From the NCBI GenBank assembly GCA_902763335.1, contig CACWRR010000001.1:62001-126000 (forward strand): a stretch of 64,000 nt of DNA. Direction: 5' to 3'. This document shows, piece by piece, positions 36,174-43,831 of this stretch. Under the pieces are notes generated by a model that saw only the letters and a list, made by a program, of their open reading frames with translations, made no database searches and had not been told where the DNA came from. The DNA is from an uncultured Lachnospiraceae bacterium (lineage in GTDB: Bacteria; Bacillota; Clostridia; Lachnospirales; Lachnospiraceae). A program made the position numbers and the translations under genes. Position 1 is the first letter of the stretch; the number at the start of each line of letters is the position of its first letter.

Positions 36174-37364
36174 ATGAAAAACTATTATATATTAACACTT
36201 TTTCCGGACATGATAATGAATGGCTTGAATACAAGCATAACCGGAAGGGCAAAAGCAAATGGATTAATAAATTTTGATGCTGTTAATATCCGTGACTTTA
36301 CAAAAGAAAAACATGGTCATGTCGATGATTATCCATATGGCGGTGGTGCGGGAATGGTAATGCAGCCGCAGCCTATATATGATGCATACCGGTATGTTGA
36401 GGAAAAAAGCGGAAAGCCTGACAGGGTAGTGTATGTGACTCCTCAGGGGAAGGTATTTAATCAGGAAATGGCAAAGGAATTTGCAGCGGATGATAATATA
36501 GTATTTCTGTGTGGACATTATGAGGGTGTAGATGAGAGAATATTAGATATGATAGTTACGGATTATGTGTCTATCGGAGACTACGTTCTCACAGGCGGGG
36601 AACTTCCGGCTATGGTGATGATAGATTCAATATCGAGGATGATACCGGGAGTGTTAAATAATGATGTATCAGCACAGGATGAATCATTTTCTGACGGATT
36701 ACTTGAGTATCCGCAGTACACCAGACCTGTAGAATTTATGGGAATGAAAGTTCCTGATGTGCTTATGTCTGGACATCACAAAAATATAGATGCATGGCGT
36801 AAGGAACAGTCATTAAAGAGGACGATGGAAAGAAGACCGGAGCTTCTTGACAATAAGACATATTCTGACAGAGCAGAAATGATTGCAAAACTAATGAATA
36901 TGATGACAGAATATTTTAATGGTGATCCGAAAAGAATCCAGCATTTTACAAAGGTGTATGCATATGCAAAAAATATCGGAGTGCTTGAAAATATTGATTC
37001 TGATACGGCATTTATATTGGAAACGGCAGCCATTGTTCATGACATCGGCATAAAAAAAGGTGAAGAAAAGTATGGAAGATGTGATGGAAAAATACAGGAA
37101 GAACTTGGACCGCATGAGGCAGAAAAAATTTTGAAAAAATGCGGTTATTCAAAAGAAGTTATACGGCGTGTTAAATATCTCGTGGGACATCATCATACTT
37201 ATTCCGGTATAGACGGAATTGATTATCAGATTCTTGTTGAGGCAGATTTTATTGTCAATATGTATGAGGATAATGCAGGTATAGAAAGTGTGAAGTCGGT
37301 TCTTGGTAAAATTTTCAAAACAAAAGCCGGAACAGATATGTACCGGCAGATATTTGGAATATAA
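36174..37364 (+). CDS. trmD: tRNA (guanine(37)-N(1))-methyltransferase fused to an HD phosphohydrolase domain
   Basis: A 396-residue two-domain protein. Residues 1 to about 238 are a complete TrmD: YPYGGGAGMVMQPQPI, LCGHYEGVDERI, the knot GDYVLTGGELPAM and the catalytic ESFSDGLLEYPQYTRP. Usual TrmD ends there at 230-245 residues. In the same frame an HD-superfamily domain follows (about 250-380): QHFTKVYAYA, AAIVHDIGIKKGEE, GPHEAEKIL, VGHHHTYSG and ILVEADFIV supply the H-HD-D ligands. There is no stop, ribosome site or frame change between them. TrmD makes m1G37 on tRNA to prevent frameshifting; the HD substrate is unknown. The start at 36174 has GGAGAG before it; ATG 36162 is an alternative. 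Confidence 0.93.
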   Translation: MKNYYILTLFPDMIMNGLNTSITGRAKANGLINFDAVNIRDFTKEKHGHVDDYPYGGGAGMVMQPQPIYDAYRYVEEKSGKPDRVVYVTPQGKVFNQEMAKEFAADDNIVFLCGHYEGVDERILDMIVTDYVSIGDYVLTGGELPAMVMIDSISRMIPGVLNNDVSAQDESFSDGLLEYPQYTRPVEFMGMKVPDVLMSGHHKNIDAWRKEQSLKRTMERRPELLDNKTYSDRAEMIAKLMNMMTEYFNGDPKRIQHFTKVYAYAKNIGVLENIDSDTAFILETAAIVHDIGIKKGEEKYGRCDGKIQEELGPHEAEKILKKCGYSKEVIRRVKYLVGHHHTYSGIDGIDYQILVEADFIVNMYEDNAGIESVKSVLGKIFKTKAGTDMYRQIFGI

Positions 37365-37372
37365 ATATATAA

Positions 37373-37747
37373 TTATTTAACGGGATGCTCTGAAATGAAT
37401 TTTTTCAGGGCATCAAAACTTTCTGAGCTGAGGTCGTGTTCTATCTTGCATGCGTCTTCTGCTGCAACTTCTTCATTGACACCTATTGATTTAAGAAAAT
37501 CAGTTAAAATAGTGTGGCGTTCATAGATTTTTGTTGCAATCTCCAAGCCTGATTCTGTAAGTAAGATATATCCGTTGTCATTTATCGTTATGTAATTATT
37601 CAGCCTGAGATTTTTCATTGCAACGCTGACGCTGGATTTTTTAAAATTCAGTTCGTGGGCAATATCTACAGAACGGACATTTCCGTTTCTCCGACTTAAT
37701 ATAAGTATAGTTTCTAAATAATCCTCACCGGATTTGTATATGCTCAT
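37373..37747 (-). CDS. DtxR/MntR family metal-dependent transcriptional regulator
   Basis: A 124-residue regulator: winged helix-turn-helix (VRSVDIAHELNFKKSSVSVA, about residues 24-43) and a metal-binding dimerisation domain, without an SH3-like C-terminus. The metal site mixes types: an Asp in GEDYLET (MntR-like), but Cys-Glu-His in ACKIEHDLS, as in iron-binding DtxR. It is convergent with trmD (8 bases apart) and has a good promoter; two short palindromes in the upstream gap are candidate operators. Fe(II) or Mn(II) response is inferred; target genes are unknown. Confidence 0.87.
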   Translation of the reverse strand: MSIYKSGEDYLETILILSRRNGNVRSVDIAHELNFKKSSVSVAMKNLRLNNYITINDNGYILLTESGLEIATKIYERHTILTDFLKSIGVNEEVAAEDACKIEHDLSSESFDALKKFISEHPVK

Positions 37748-37790
37748 GTGTTAATCCTTCCTGTTCAGTAGTAATAGTATGAACAATGCC

Positions 37791-37803
37791 TGACTGGCAG
37801 TCA
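37791..37803. promoter_or_regulatory. Short palindrome in the dtxR leader
   Basis: TGACT-GGC-AGTCA lies between the minus-strand -10 box (37829-37824) and the regulator start, a position expected for an autoregulatory operator. The assignment is inference only. Confidence 0.3.
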
Positions 37804-37823
37804 TTAGTTATCAATTTCCATTT

Positions 37824-37852
37824 ATTATATCATGATTAAGATTTAAAATCAA
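37824..37852 (-). promoter_or_regulatory. Sigma-A promoter of the DtxR-type gene
   Basis: On the minus strand TTGATT (37852-37847), 17 bases, TATAAT (37829-37824). The leader to the start codon at 37747 is about 70 bases. Confidence 0.65.
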
Positions 37853-37861
37853 ATTTTAATT

Positions 37862-37874
37862 GAGAATCATTCTC
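37862..37874. promoter_or_regulatory. Fur/DtxR-like palindrome
   Basis: GAGAATCATTCTC is a perfect 13-bp palindrome resembling half of a Fur/DtxR-type iron box (GATAATnATTATC). It lies 10 bases upstream of the minus-strand -35 box and 84 bases before pta, so it could affect either gene. Confidence 0.4.
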
Positions 37875-37918
37875 GTACATGTCTGTAAAAAAAAACACCC
37901 TATATCCGGAATTTGCAT

Positions 37919-37924
37919 TATAAT
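37919..37924 (+). promoter_or_regulatory. Possible -10 box of pta
   Basis: A perfect TATAAT 33 bases before the pta start. No convincing -35 is found 16-18 bases upstream, so activator dependence or coincidence are both possible. Confidence 0.35.
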
Positions 37925-37957
37925 GAATATAGAAAAAAAAGTAAGGAGAAAAGAAAA

Positions 37958-38941
37958 ATGTTTGGATTTGGAGAAATGATTTCTATTTTAAAAAAGAGCC
38001 CTAAAAAAATTGTTTTTACAGAAGGTAATGACCCGCGTATACTTGAAGCCTCTTCGAGACTTTTAGCAAGCAGTTTTCTGCATCCTATTCTTGTGGGAAA
38101 TCCTGATGAGATATATGAAGCAGCTGAAGAGAGCGGATTTAACATTAGGGGTGCAGAGATAATAGATCCTGATAATTTTGATAAGATGGATGAAATGGTT
38201 GAACTGTTCTGTGAACTACGTAAGAGCAAAGGTGTAACACCTGAACAGGCAAGAAAGACACTTGCACAGGCGAATTATTTTGGCACAATGCTTGTGAAGA
38301 TGGGATTTGCTGATGCACTGTTAGGCGGAGCTACATATTCAACTGCTGATACAGTAAGACCTGCATTACAGCTTATTAAAACAAAACCGGGAAATAAGAT
38401 AGTATCTTCATGCTTTATCCTTGTAAGACCATCTGCTACAGGTGATAATGAAGTTTTAGCTATGGGAGACTGTGCTATCAATATCAGACCTACAGAGGAC
38501 GAGCTTGTTGAGATAGCTACAGAGACAGCTGAATGTGCAAAGATATTCGGTGTTGACCCTAAGGTTGGATTTTTGAGCTATTCAACACTTGGTTCAGGTA
38601 AGGGTGAAGACGTAGATAAGATGAGAAATGCAGCAGAGAAGACAAAGAAAGTTGCACCGGAACTTCCTGTTATAGGAGAAGTTCAGTTTGATGCTGCTGT
38701 TTCACCTAGAGTATCAAAAGTTAAGTGCCCGGGTTCAGATATTGCAGGTCATGTAAATACATTTATATTCCCTGATATAAACGCTGGAAACATCGGATAC
38801 AAGATTGCACAGAGACTTGGTTCATTTGAAGCATACGGACCGATTTTACTCGGACTTAATGCACCGATAAATGATTTATCAAGAGGATGTAATGCATCTG
38901 AAGTATATTCAATGGCAATCATTACTGCCGCACTTGCATAA
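37958..38941 (+). CDS. pta: Phosphate acetyltransferase
   Basis: A 327-residue enzyme of the short Firmicutes type, forming acetyl phosphate from acetyl-CoA. Seen: KKIVFTEGNDPRILEAS at the start, LLGGATYSTADTVRPAL (about 123-139), FILVRPSATGDNEVLAMGDC and the late VNTFIFPDINAGNIGYK. AAGGAGA before 37958 fixes the start. AckA, its partner, is 21.6 kb upstream. A terminator follows. Confidence 0.94.
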   Translation: MFGFGEMISILKKSPKKIVFTEGNDPRILEASSRLLASSFLHPILVGNPDEIYEAAEESGFNIRGAEIIDPDNFDKMDEMVELFCELRKSKGVTPEQARKTLAQANYFGTMLVKMGFADALLGGATYSTADTVRPALQLIKTKPGNKIVSSCFILVRPSATGDNEVLAMGDCAINIRPTEDELVEIATETAECAKIFGVDPKVGFLSYSTLGSGKGEDVDKMRNAAEKTKKVAPELPVIGEVQFDAAVSPRVSKVKCPGSDIAGHVNTFIFPDINAGNIGYKIAQRLGSFEAYGPILLGLNAPINDLSRGCNASEVYSMAIITAALA

Positions 38942-38966
38942 ACATTAGAATAATAAAGATTAAAAC

Positions 38967-39019
38967 AGACCGGTATTTAAGACATATCACAATGTGATGT
39001 CTTGTACCGGTCTTTATTT
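38967..39019 (+). terminator. Terminator after pta
   Basis: AGACCGGTA (38967-38975) and TACCGGTCT (39005-39013) with a further inner stem (AGACAT/ATGTCT, TCACA/TGTGA), followed by TTATTT. Termination is likely though the T run is broken. Confidence 0.7.
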
Positions 39020-39121
39020 GTATAAGCAGATGCATAAACCAGCCGGCACAGATTTGCAAATTATGGACTATATTATATAACTCAGCATATACATATAAAG
39101 ATGAAGCGGAGGAGTGAAGGT

Positions 39122-39676
39122 ATGGAATTTAAGGAGTGCAACACATATAACAATCTGAAAAAGGCTATGGACGCTGAAATGAGAACGAGTACGAAGTACA
39201 GAATGTATGCTGACAGGGCGTTACAGGAGAAAATGAGACCTGTGGCAAAGGTATTTGAAGAATTGTCAGGAAATGAAAAGGAACATGCTGTGCTGTGGAA
39301 TGGGATATTAAACAGCGGAAATGTGCCGAATACTGAACAAAATCTTAAAAGTGCTGCTTCAGGTGAACAGTATGAGTGGACCAGAATGTATGAGGATTAT
39401 GCAAACACGGCAGCAGAAGAGGGATACAATGATATTGCGGATATGTTCAGGAGGGTGGCACTTATAGAGCATCATCACGATATTATATTGAGAGACCTGA
39501 TTAAGCGAATGGACAGCGCCGGACTGTTTTGCGATACGGAGGAAACTATATGGATATGTACAAACTGCGGATATCTGTATTATGGTAAATGTGCACCGGA
39601 TAAGTGCCCGGTATGCGGATATCCGGTACAGTATTATGAAAAATTTCAGGAGAATTGTAACAACACAGGGCAATAA
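39122..39676 (+). CDS. Rubrerythrin-like diiron/rubredoxin protein
   Basis: A 184-residue peroxide-scavenging type protein. The N-terminal ferritin-like bundle shows diiron ligands in AEMRTSTKYRMY, GNEKEHAVLW and RVALIEHHHDII. The C-terminal rubredoxin-like module has CTNCG and CPVCG (about 144-167). Rubrerythrins reduce hydrogen peroxide in anaerobes using NADH-linked rubredoxin. The start at 39122 is chosen for GGAGG at 39109-39113 and the family-typical beginning. It is just upstream of the polyamine operon, with a probable separate promoter between. Confidence 0.88.
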   Translation: MEFKECNTYNNLKKAMDAEMRTSTKYRMYADRALQEKMRPVAKVFEELSGNEKEHAVLWNGILNSGNVPNTEQNLKSAASGEQYEWTRMYEDYANTAAEEGYNDIADMFRRVALIEHHHDIILRDLIKRMDSAGLFCDTEETIWICTNCGYLYYGKCAPDKCPVCGYPVQYYEKFQENCNNTGQ

Positions 39677-39712
39677 TTGATAAAAAGTATTTAATTTTTT
39701 CTGTGTTTATGC

Positions 39713-39777
39713 TAAAATCGAAACATATGCATATCTGGTGTGCGGATATTTTAAATACCGCACGTCAGATGTTTCGA
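39713..39777 (+). promoter_or_regulatory. Possible promoter and structured leader of the polyamine operon
   Basis: An extended -10 (TGC-TAAAAT, 39710-39718) is seen without a strong -35. From 39719 a long hairpin can form: CGAAAC with GTTTCG (39771-39776), ATCTG with CAGAT, and GTGCGG with CCGCAC, interrupted by an eight-base bulge and a small internal loop. The right arm ends two bases before the ATGGAGGA that carries the speD ribosome site. It could modulate translation. No known riboswitch class was recognised. Confidence 0.4.
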
Positions 39778-39792
39778 ATGGAGGAAAAACGG

Positions 39793-40596
39793 TTGGATAA
39801 TAAGCTAACTTTGTATGGATTTAATAATCTTACAAAAACACTCAGCTTTAACATATATGATGTCTGTTATGCAAAAACAGAAAAAGAACAGAAAGAATAT
39901 ATCAGATATATAGATGAACAGTATAACTCGAACAGACTTACAAAAATATTGTGTGATGTCACAGACCTGATAGGGGCACAGATATTGAATATATCAAAGC
40001 AGGATTATGAACCGCAGGGAGCATCAGTCAATGTCCTGATAGCGGAGGAAGCACTTACGGGAAAGAAGATTGATGAGTCGTGTAATCTTGGAAAATTTGC
40101 AGATGAGGCAAGAAATACGATACATGCCCATCTTGATAAGAGCCATGTAACCGTGCATACATTTCCAGAGGCACATCCTGACAAGGCTATTTCTACATTC
40201 AGGGTTGATATAGATGTTGCCACCTGTGGAAAGGTATCACCTTTAAATGCACTGAATTATCTTATAGGAAGCTTTGATTCTGATATTATTATATTGGATT
40301 ACAGGGTACGGGGGTTTACAAGGGATGTCTTTGGAAAAAAATATTTTCTGGATCACGATATAAGATCAATACAGGATTATATAGATGAAAAAACATTAAA
40401 AAAATATGATTCGATGGATGTGAATGTATATCAGTCGAATATTTTTCATACTAAAATGAAGATAAAGGAAATTGAATTGCAAAATTATCTTTTTCATCAG
40501 GATGTTAATCTTCTTACGGAAAAACAGAAGGCTGAAATAGGACAGAATCTTGAACGTGAAATGGAAGAGATATTCAGTGGCATGAATATTTATTAA
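39793..40596 (+). CDS. speD: S-adenosylmethionine decarboxylase proenzyme (E. coli type)
   Basis: A 267-residue pyruvoyl enzyme giving decarboxylated SAM for aminopropyl transfer. It closely follows E. coli SpeD: LTLYGFNNLTKTLSFNIYD, DYEPQGASV, the self-cleavage site HLDKSHVTVHT (Lys-Ser, new pyruvoyl at the Ser, about residue 117), VATCGKVSPLNALNYLI and DYRVRGFTRDV. I start at TTG 39793 because GGAGGA (39780-39785) is seven bases upstream and the length then equals that of E. coli (264); an ATG at 39778 overlaps that site. This long SpeD class is less common in Firmicutes than the short one. First gene of the polyamine operon. Confidence 0.92.
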   Translation: MDNKLTLYGFNNLTKTLSFNIYDVCYAKTEKEQKEYIRYIDEQYNSNRLTKILCDVTDLIGAQILNISKQDYEPQGASVNVLIAEEALTGKKIDESCNLGKFADEARNTIHAHLDKSHVTVHTFPEAHPDKAISTFRVDIDVATCGKVSPLNALNYLIGSFDSDIIILDYRVRGFTRDVFGKKYFLDHDIRSIQDYIDEKTLKKYDSMDVNVYQSNIFHTKMKIKEIELQNYLFHQDVNLLTEKQKAEIGQNLEREMEEIFSGMNIY

Positions 40597-40620
40597 ACAT
40601 AAGGAGAAGTTTAATATAAA

Positions 40621-42069
40621 ATGGAAAAATTATCTCAAAATGATACGCCTATACATGAGGCATTAAAAAAACACTGTGAGCAGAGAGTTGTACACTTCGA
40701 TGTTCCGGGACATAAAGGCGGACGTGGCAATAAGGAGCTAAAATATTTTTTGGGAGAGCAGTGCCTTAAGGCAGATGTGAATTCTATGAAACCGTTAGAT
40801 AATCTGTGCCATCCTGTTTCTGTTATCAAAGATGCGCAGAGGTTAGCAGCAGAAGCATTCGGTGCAGAAGAAGTATTTTTCATAGTAAATGGAACAACTG
40901 CGGCAGTCCAGGCGATGGTTATGTCGGTGTGCAAAGCAGGAGAAAAGATTATTCTTCCGAGAAATGTACATAGGAGTGCCATAAATGCCCTGATTCTTTG
41001 TGGTGCAATTCCCGTTTATGTTGACCCGGGGGTAAATGAGGAACTTGGTATTCCGCTGGGAATGTCTGTTTCGGCGGTAAAAGAAGCTATAAGAAAAAAT
41101 CCGGATGCGAAGGCAATTATAGTGAACAATCCGACATATTACGGAGTGTGTTCTGATATAGAAGAGATAGTAAAAATAGCACATGCCCATGGAATGAAAT
41201 TGTTGGCAGATGAGGCACATGGTACTCATTTTTATTTTGGTGAGGACATGCCGGCATCAGCAATGAAGGCCGGGGCTGATATGGCGGCAGTAAGTATGCA
41301 TAAGACAGGTGGTTCACTTACCCAGAGTTCATTTTTACTCTGTGGTAAAAATGTTGACAGCGGATATGTACGCCAGATAATTAACCTTACGCAGACTACA
41401 AGCGGTTCTTATCTTTTACTGTCATCGCTTGATATTTCAAGAAAAAATCTATATTTAAACGGCAAAGATATATTTAAGAGGACGGTCAGCTATACAAAGT
41501 ATGCCAGAGAAGAGATAAATGCCATAGGTGGATATTATGCATTTGGTGATGAATTGACAGATGGAGACACGGTATATAAGTTTGACCCTACGAAACTGTC
41601 GGTAAATACGAGAAACATCGGACTTGCGGGAATTGAAGTATATGATTTGTTAAGAGATGAGTATGATATACAGATAGAGTTCGGAGATTTGGGAAATATA
41701 CTTGCGATTGTGTCAGGCGGGGAAAGAGAACTTGAGATTGAAAGACTGATTTCAGCATTGTCTGAGATTAAGAGGATTCATGGTACGACTAAGGCCAAAA
41801 CACTCAATCAGGTATATATAGAGCCTGTTATAAAAAATACTCCCCATGAGGCTTTTTTTGCTGAAAAGAAATGTGTACCTTTAAGTGAGAGTGCCGGATG
41901 CGTAAGTACAGAGTGTGTAATGTGTTATCCGCCGGGAATACCTATTATAGCACCGGGAGAACTGATAACAGACAGAATCGTTGATTACATCAGATATGCG
42001 AAGGAAATGGGCTGTCAGATTACGGGAACGGAAGATATGAATGTGCAGTATATAAATGTTATGAAGTAA
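40621..42069 (+). CDS. speA: Arginine decarboxylase (fold-I Orn/Lys/Arg decarboxylase family)
   Basis: A 482-residue PLP enzyme of the Bacillus SpeA/YaaO type. Seen: HFDVPGHKGGRG (about 25-36), VNGTTAAVQAMVMS, LADEAHGTHFYF and the PLP lysine in SMHKTGGSLTQSS (about residue 229). The operon contains agmatinase, so arginine to agmatine is the best reading, though lysine or ornithine activity cannot be excluded from sequence. It is 24 bases after speD. Confidence 0.9.
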   Translation: MEKLSQNDTPIHEALKKHCEQRVVHFDVPGHKGGRGNKELKYFLGEQCLKADVNSMKPLDNLCHPVSVIKDAQRLAAEAFGAEEVFFIVNGTTAAVQAMVMSVCKAGEKIILPRNVHRSAINALILCGAIPVYVDPGVNEELGIPLGMSVSAVKEAIRKNPDAKAIIVNNPTYYGVCSDIEEIVKIAHAHGMKLLADEAHGTHFYFGEDMPASAMKAGADMAAVSMHKTGGSLTQSSFLLCGKNVDSGYVRQIINLTQTTSGSYLLLSSLDISRKNLYLNGKDIFKRTVSYTKYAREEINAIGGYYAFGDELTDGDTVYKFDPTKLSVNTRNIGLAGIEVYDLLRDEYDIQIEFGDLGNILAIVSGGERELEIERLISALSEIKRIHGTTKAKTLNQVYIEPVIKNTPHEAFFAEKKCVPLSESAGCVSTECVMCYPPGIPIIAPGELITDRIVDYIRYAKEMGCQITGTEDMNVQYINVMK

Positions 42070-42118
42070 AACTTTTATGAGTAACCAGTATTACTTTTTA
42101 GCTGAAAGGAAGATAGAT

Positions 42119-42967
42119 ATGGAATTGTGGTTTACTGAGACACATACGGAAAATGTGAGATTTTCGATTCGTGTGGACAGACAGGTTGTTTCAGAAAAGA
42201 GTAAATATCAGGAAATAGCTGTTTTTGACACAAAAGAATTTGGACGTGTACTGACACTTGACGGCTATATTATGCTTACAGAGAAGGATGAGTTTATATA
42301 TCATGAAATGATAGTTCATGTTCCGATGGCAGTAAAACCGGATATAAAAAATGTTCTTATAATAGGAGCCGGAGACGGTGGTACGGTAAGGGAACTTACA
42401 AGATATAATACGGTCGAAAATATCGACATGGTAGAAATAGATGAAGAGGTAGTAAAGGTGTGCAGGAAATATTTAAAAAAGACAAGCTGCTCACTTGATG
42501 ACAAAAGACTTAACATTTTTTATGAGGATGGTCTTAAATTTGTCAGAAGAAAGAAAAACGAATATGATTTGATTATAGTTGATTCAACAGATCCGTTTGG
42601 ACCGGGAGAGGGATTGTTTACAAAGGAATTTTATGGCAATTGTTATCAGGCTCTGAATGAAGACGGAATATTGATAAACCAGCATGAAAGTCCGTATTAT
42701 TCAGAGGATGCGGATTCAATGAAGAGAGCACACAGAAATATCGCAAGAGTATTTGATGTAAGCGAAGTATATCAGTTCCATATGCCGACATATCCGTCCG
42801 GACACTGGCTGTTTGGATTCTCTTCAAAGGGTCTGGATCCGGTAAAAGACCTTAAGGCGGATGAATGGAACCGTCTGGGATTAAAGACCGGATATTATAA
42901 TACGGATATTCATAAGGGAGCTTTTGCCTTACCAAACTATGTAAAGGAGTTACTGAAAGATGAATAG
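42119..42967 (+). CDS. speE: Spermidine synthase / aminopropyltransferase
   Basis: A 282-residue aminopropyltransferase using decarboxylated SAM. The motifs KSKYQEIAVFDTKEFGRVL, GAGDGGTVRELTRY (about 82-95), and VDSTDPFGPGEGLFTKEFY (about 156-174) match the SpeE family. AAAGGAAG precedes the ATG at 42119. The stop overlaps speB by 8 bases. Its acceptor could be putrescine or, as in Thermus, agmatine; the sequence alone does not settle this. Confidence 0.92.
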   Translation: MELWFTETHTENVRFSIRVDRQVVSEKSKYQEIAVFDTKEFGRVLTLDGYIMLTEKDEFIYHEMIVHVPMAVKPDIKNVLIIGAGDGGTVRELTRYNTVENIDMVEIDEEVVKVCRKYLKKTSCSLDDKRLNIFYEDGLKFVRRKKNEYDLIIVDSTDPFGPGEGLFTKEFYGNCYQALNEDGILINQHESPYYSEDADSMKRAHRNIARVFDVSEVYQFHMPTYPSGHWLFGFSSKGLDPVKDLKADEWNRLGLKTGYYNTDIHKGAFALPNYVKELLKDE

Positions 42968-43811
42968 AAATGTCCAGACATTTATAGCGTGTGACAATGA
43001 ATATGACGAAAGTAAAATTGTAATATTCGGCGCACCGTTTGACAGTACAACATCATACAGACCGGGGACTAGATTTGCCTCCTCTGCCATGAGAAACGAA
43101 AGTTATGGAATAGAGACATACAGTTTATATCAGGATAAAGATTTAGAAGATATAAATGTTTTTGACGGTGGAGATCTGGAATTACCGTTTGGAGCTCCTG
43201 ACGGAGCACTTGACATGATAGAAAAGTTTACAGCGGAAATTCTTTCGGACGGCAAATTACCATTAATGATAGGCGGAGAACATCTGGTGACTCTCGGTGC
43301 GGTAAGAGCGGTGGCATCTGAATATGAGAATCTTCATATTATACATTTTGATGCACATGCTGATTTAAGGGATGACTATCTGGGAGTTAAATTATCCCAT
43401 GCCACAGTGATGCACAGATGTCATGATATAGTAGGAGATGGAAAAATATTCCAGTTTGGTATAAGAAGCGGTGACCGCAGTGAAATAGAATGGGGTAAGG
43501 AGCATGTGTCAACGTGCAGATTTGATTTTTCGAATCTTAAGGATACTGTGGACATGTTTAAGGAGAAAAATGTTCCTGTATATTTTACGGTTGATTTAGA
43601 CGTACTTGATCCATCGGTATTTCCGGGAACAGGTACTCCGGAGGCAGGAGGAGTGACATATCTTCAACTCACGGATGCGATAAAGAAAGTTACGGAACTG
43701 AATATAGTAGGAATGGACATAGTGGAACTTTCACCGCCATATGACAGTTCCGGTTCATCTACAGCACTGGCGTGCAAATTACTGAGAGAAATATTATTGT
43801 ATTTATCATAA
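42960..43811 (+). CDS. speB: Agmatinase / ureohydrolase
   Basis: A 283-residue Mn-dependent ureohydrolase. The metal motifs are GGEHLVTLGAV (about 103), HFDAHADLRDDY (about 128-139) and FTVDLDVLDPSVFPGTGTPE (about 209-228). It would turn agmatine to putrescine plus urea, or N1-aminopropylagmatine to spermidine if SpeE acts first. It is translationally coupled to speE by an 8-base overlap. Confidence 0.92.
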   Translation: MNRNVQTFIACDNEYDESKIVIFGAPFDSTTSYRPGTRFASSAMRNESYGIETYSLYQDKDLEDINVFDGGDLELPFGAPDGALDMIEKFTAEILSDGKLPLMIGGEHLVTLGAVRAVASEYENLHIIHFDAHADLRDDYLGVKLSHATVMHRCHDIVGDGKIFQFGIRSGDRSEIEWGKEHVSTCRFDFSNLKDTVDMFKEKNVPVYFTVDLDVLDPSVFPGTGTPEAGGVTYLQLTDAIKKVTELNIVGMDIVELSPPYDSSGSSTALACKLLREILLYLS

Positions 43812-43831
43812 ATCTAAAGGAGGACAAACAA

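Noticed and set aside
39038-39046. Third copy of the palindromic element (ACCAGCCGG)
   Set aside because: Only nine bases match; chance cannot be excluded, so it is mentioned only as a hint.
39703-39792. Longer speD starting upstream
   Set aside because: The extension covers the hairpin and the GGAGGA ribosome site; E. coli-like length is obtained from TTG 39793.
43772-43831. Upstream start of the carboxyspermidine dehydrogenase inside speB
   Set aside because: The added residues are unlike the family, and AAAGGAGG stands right before 43832.
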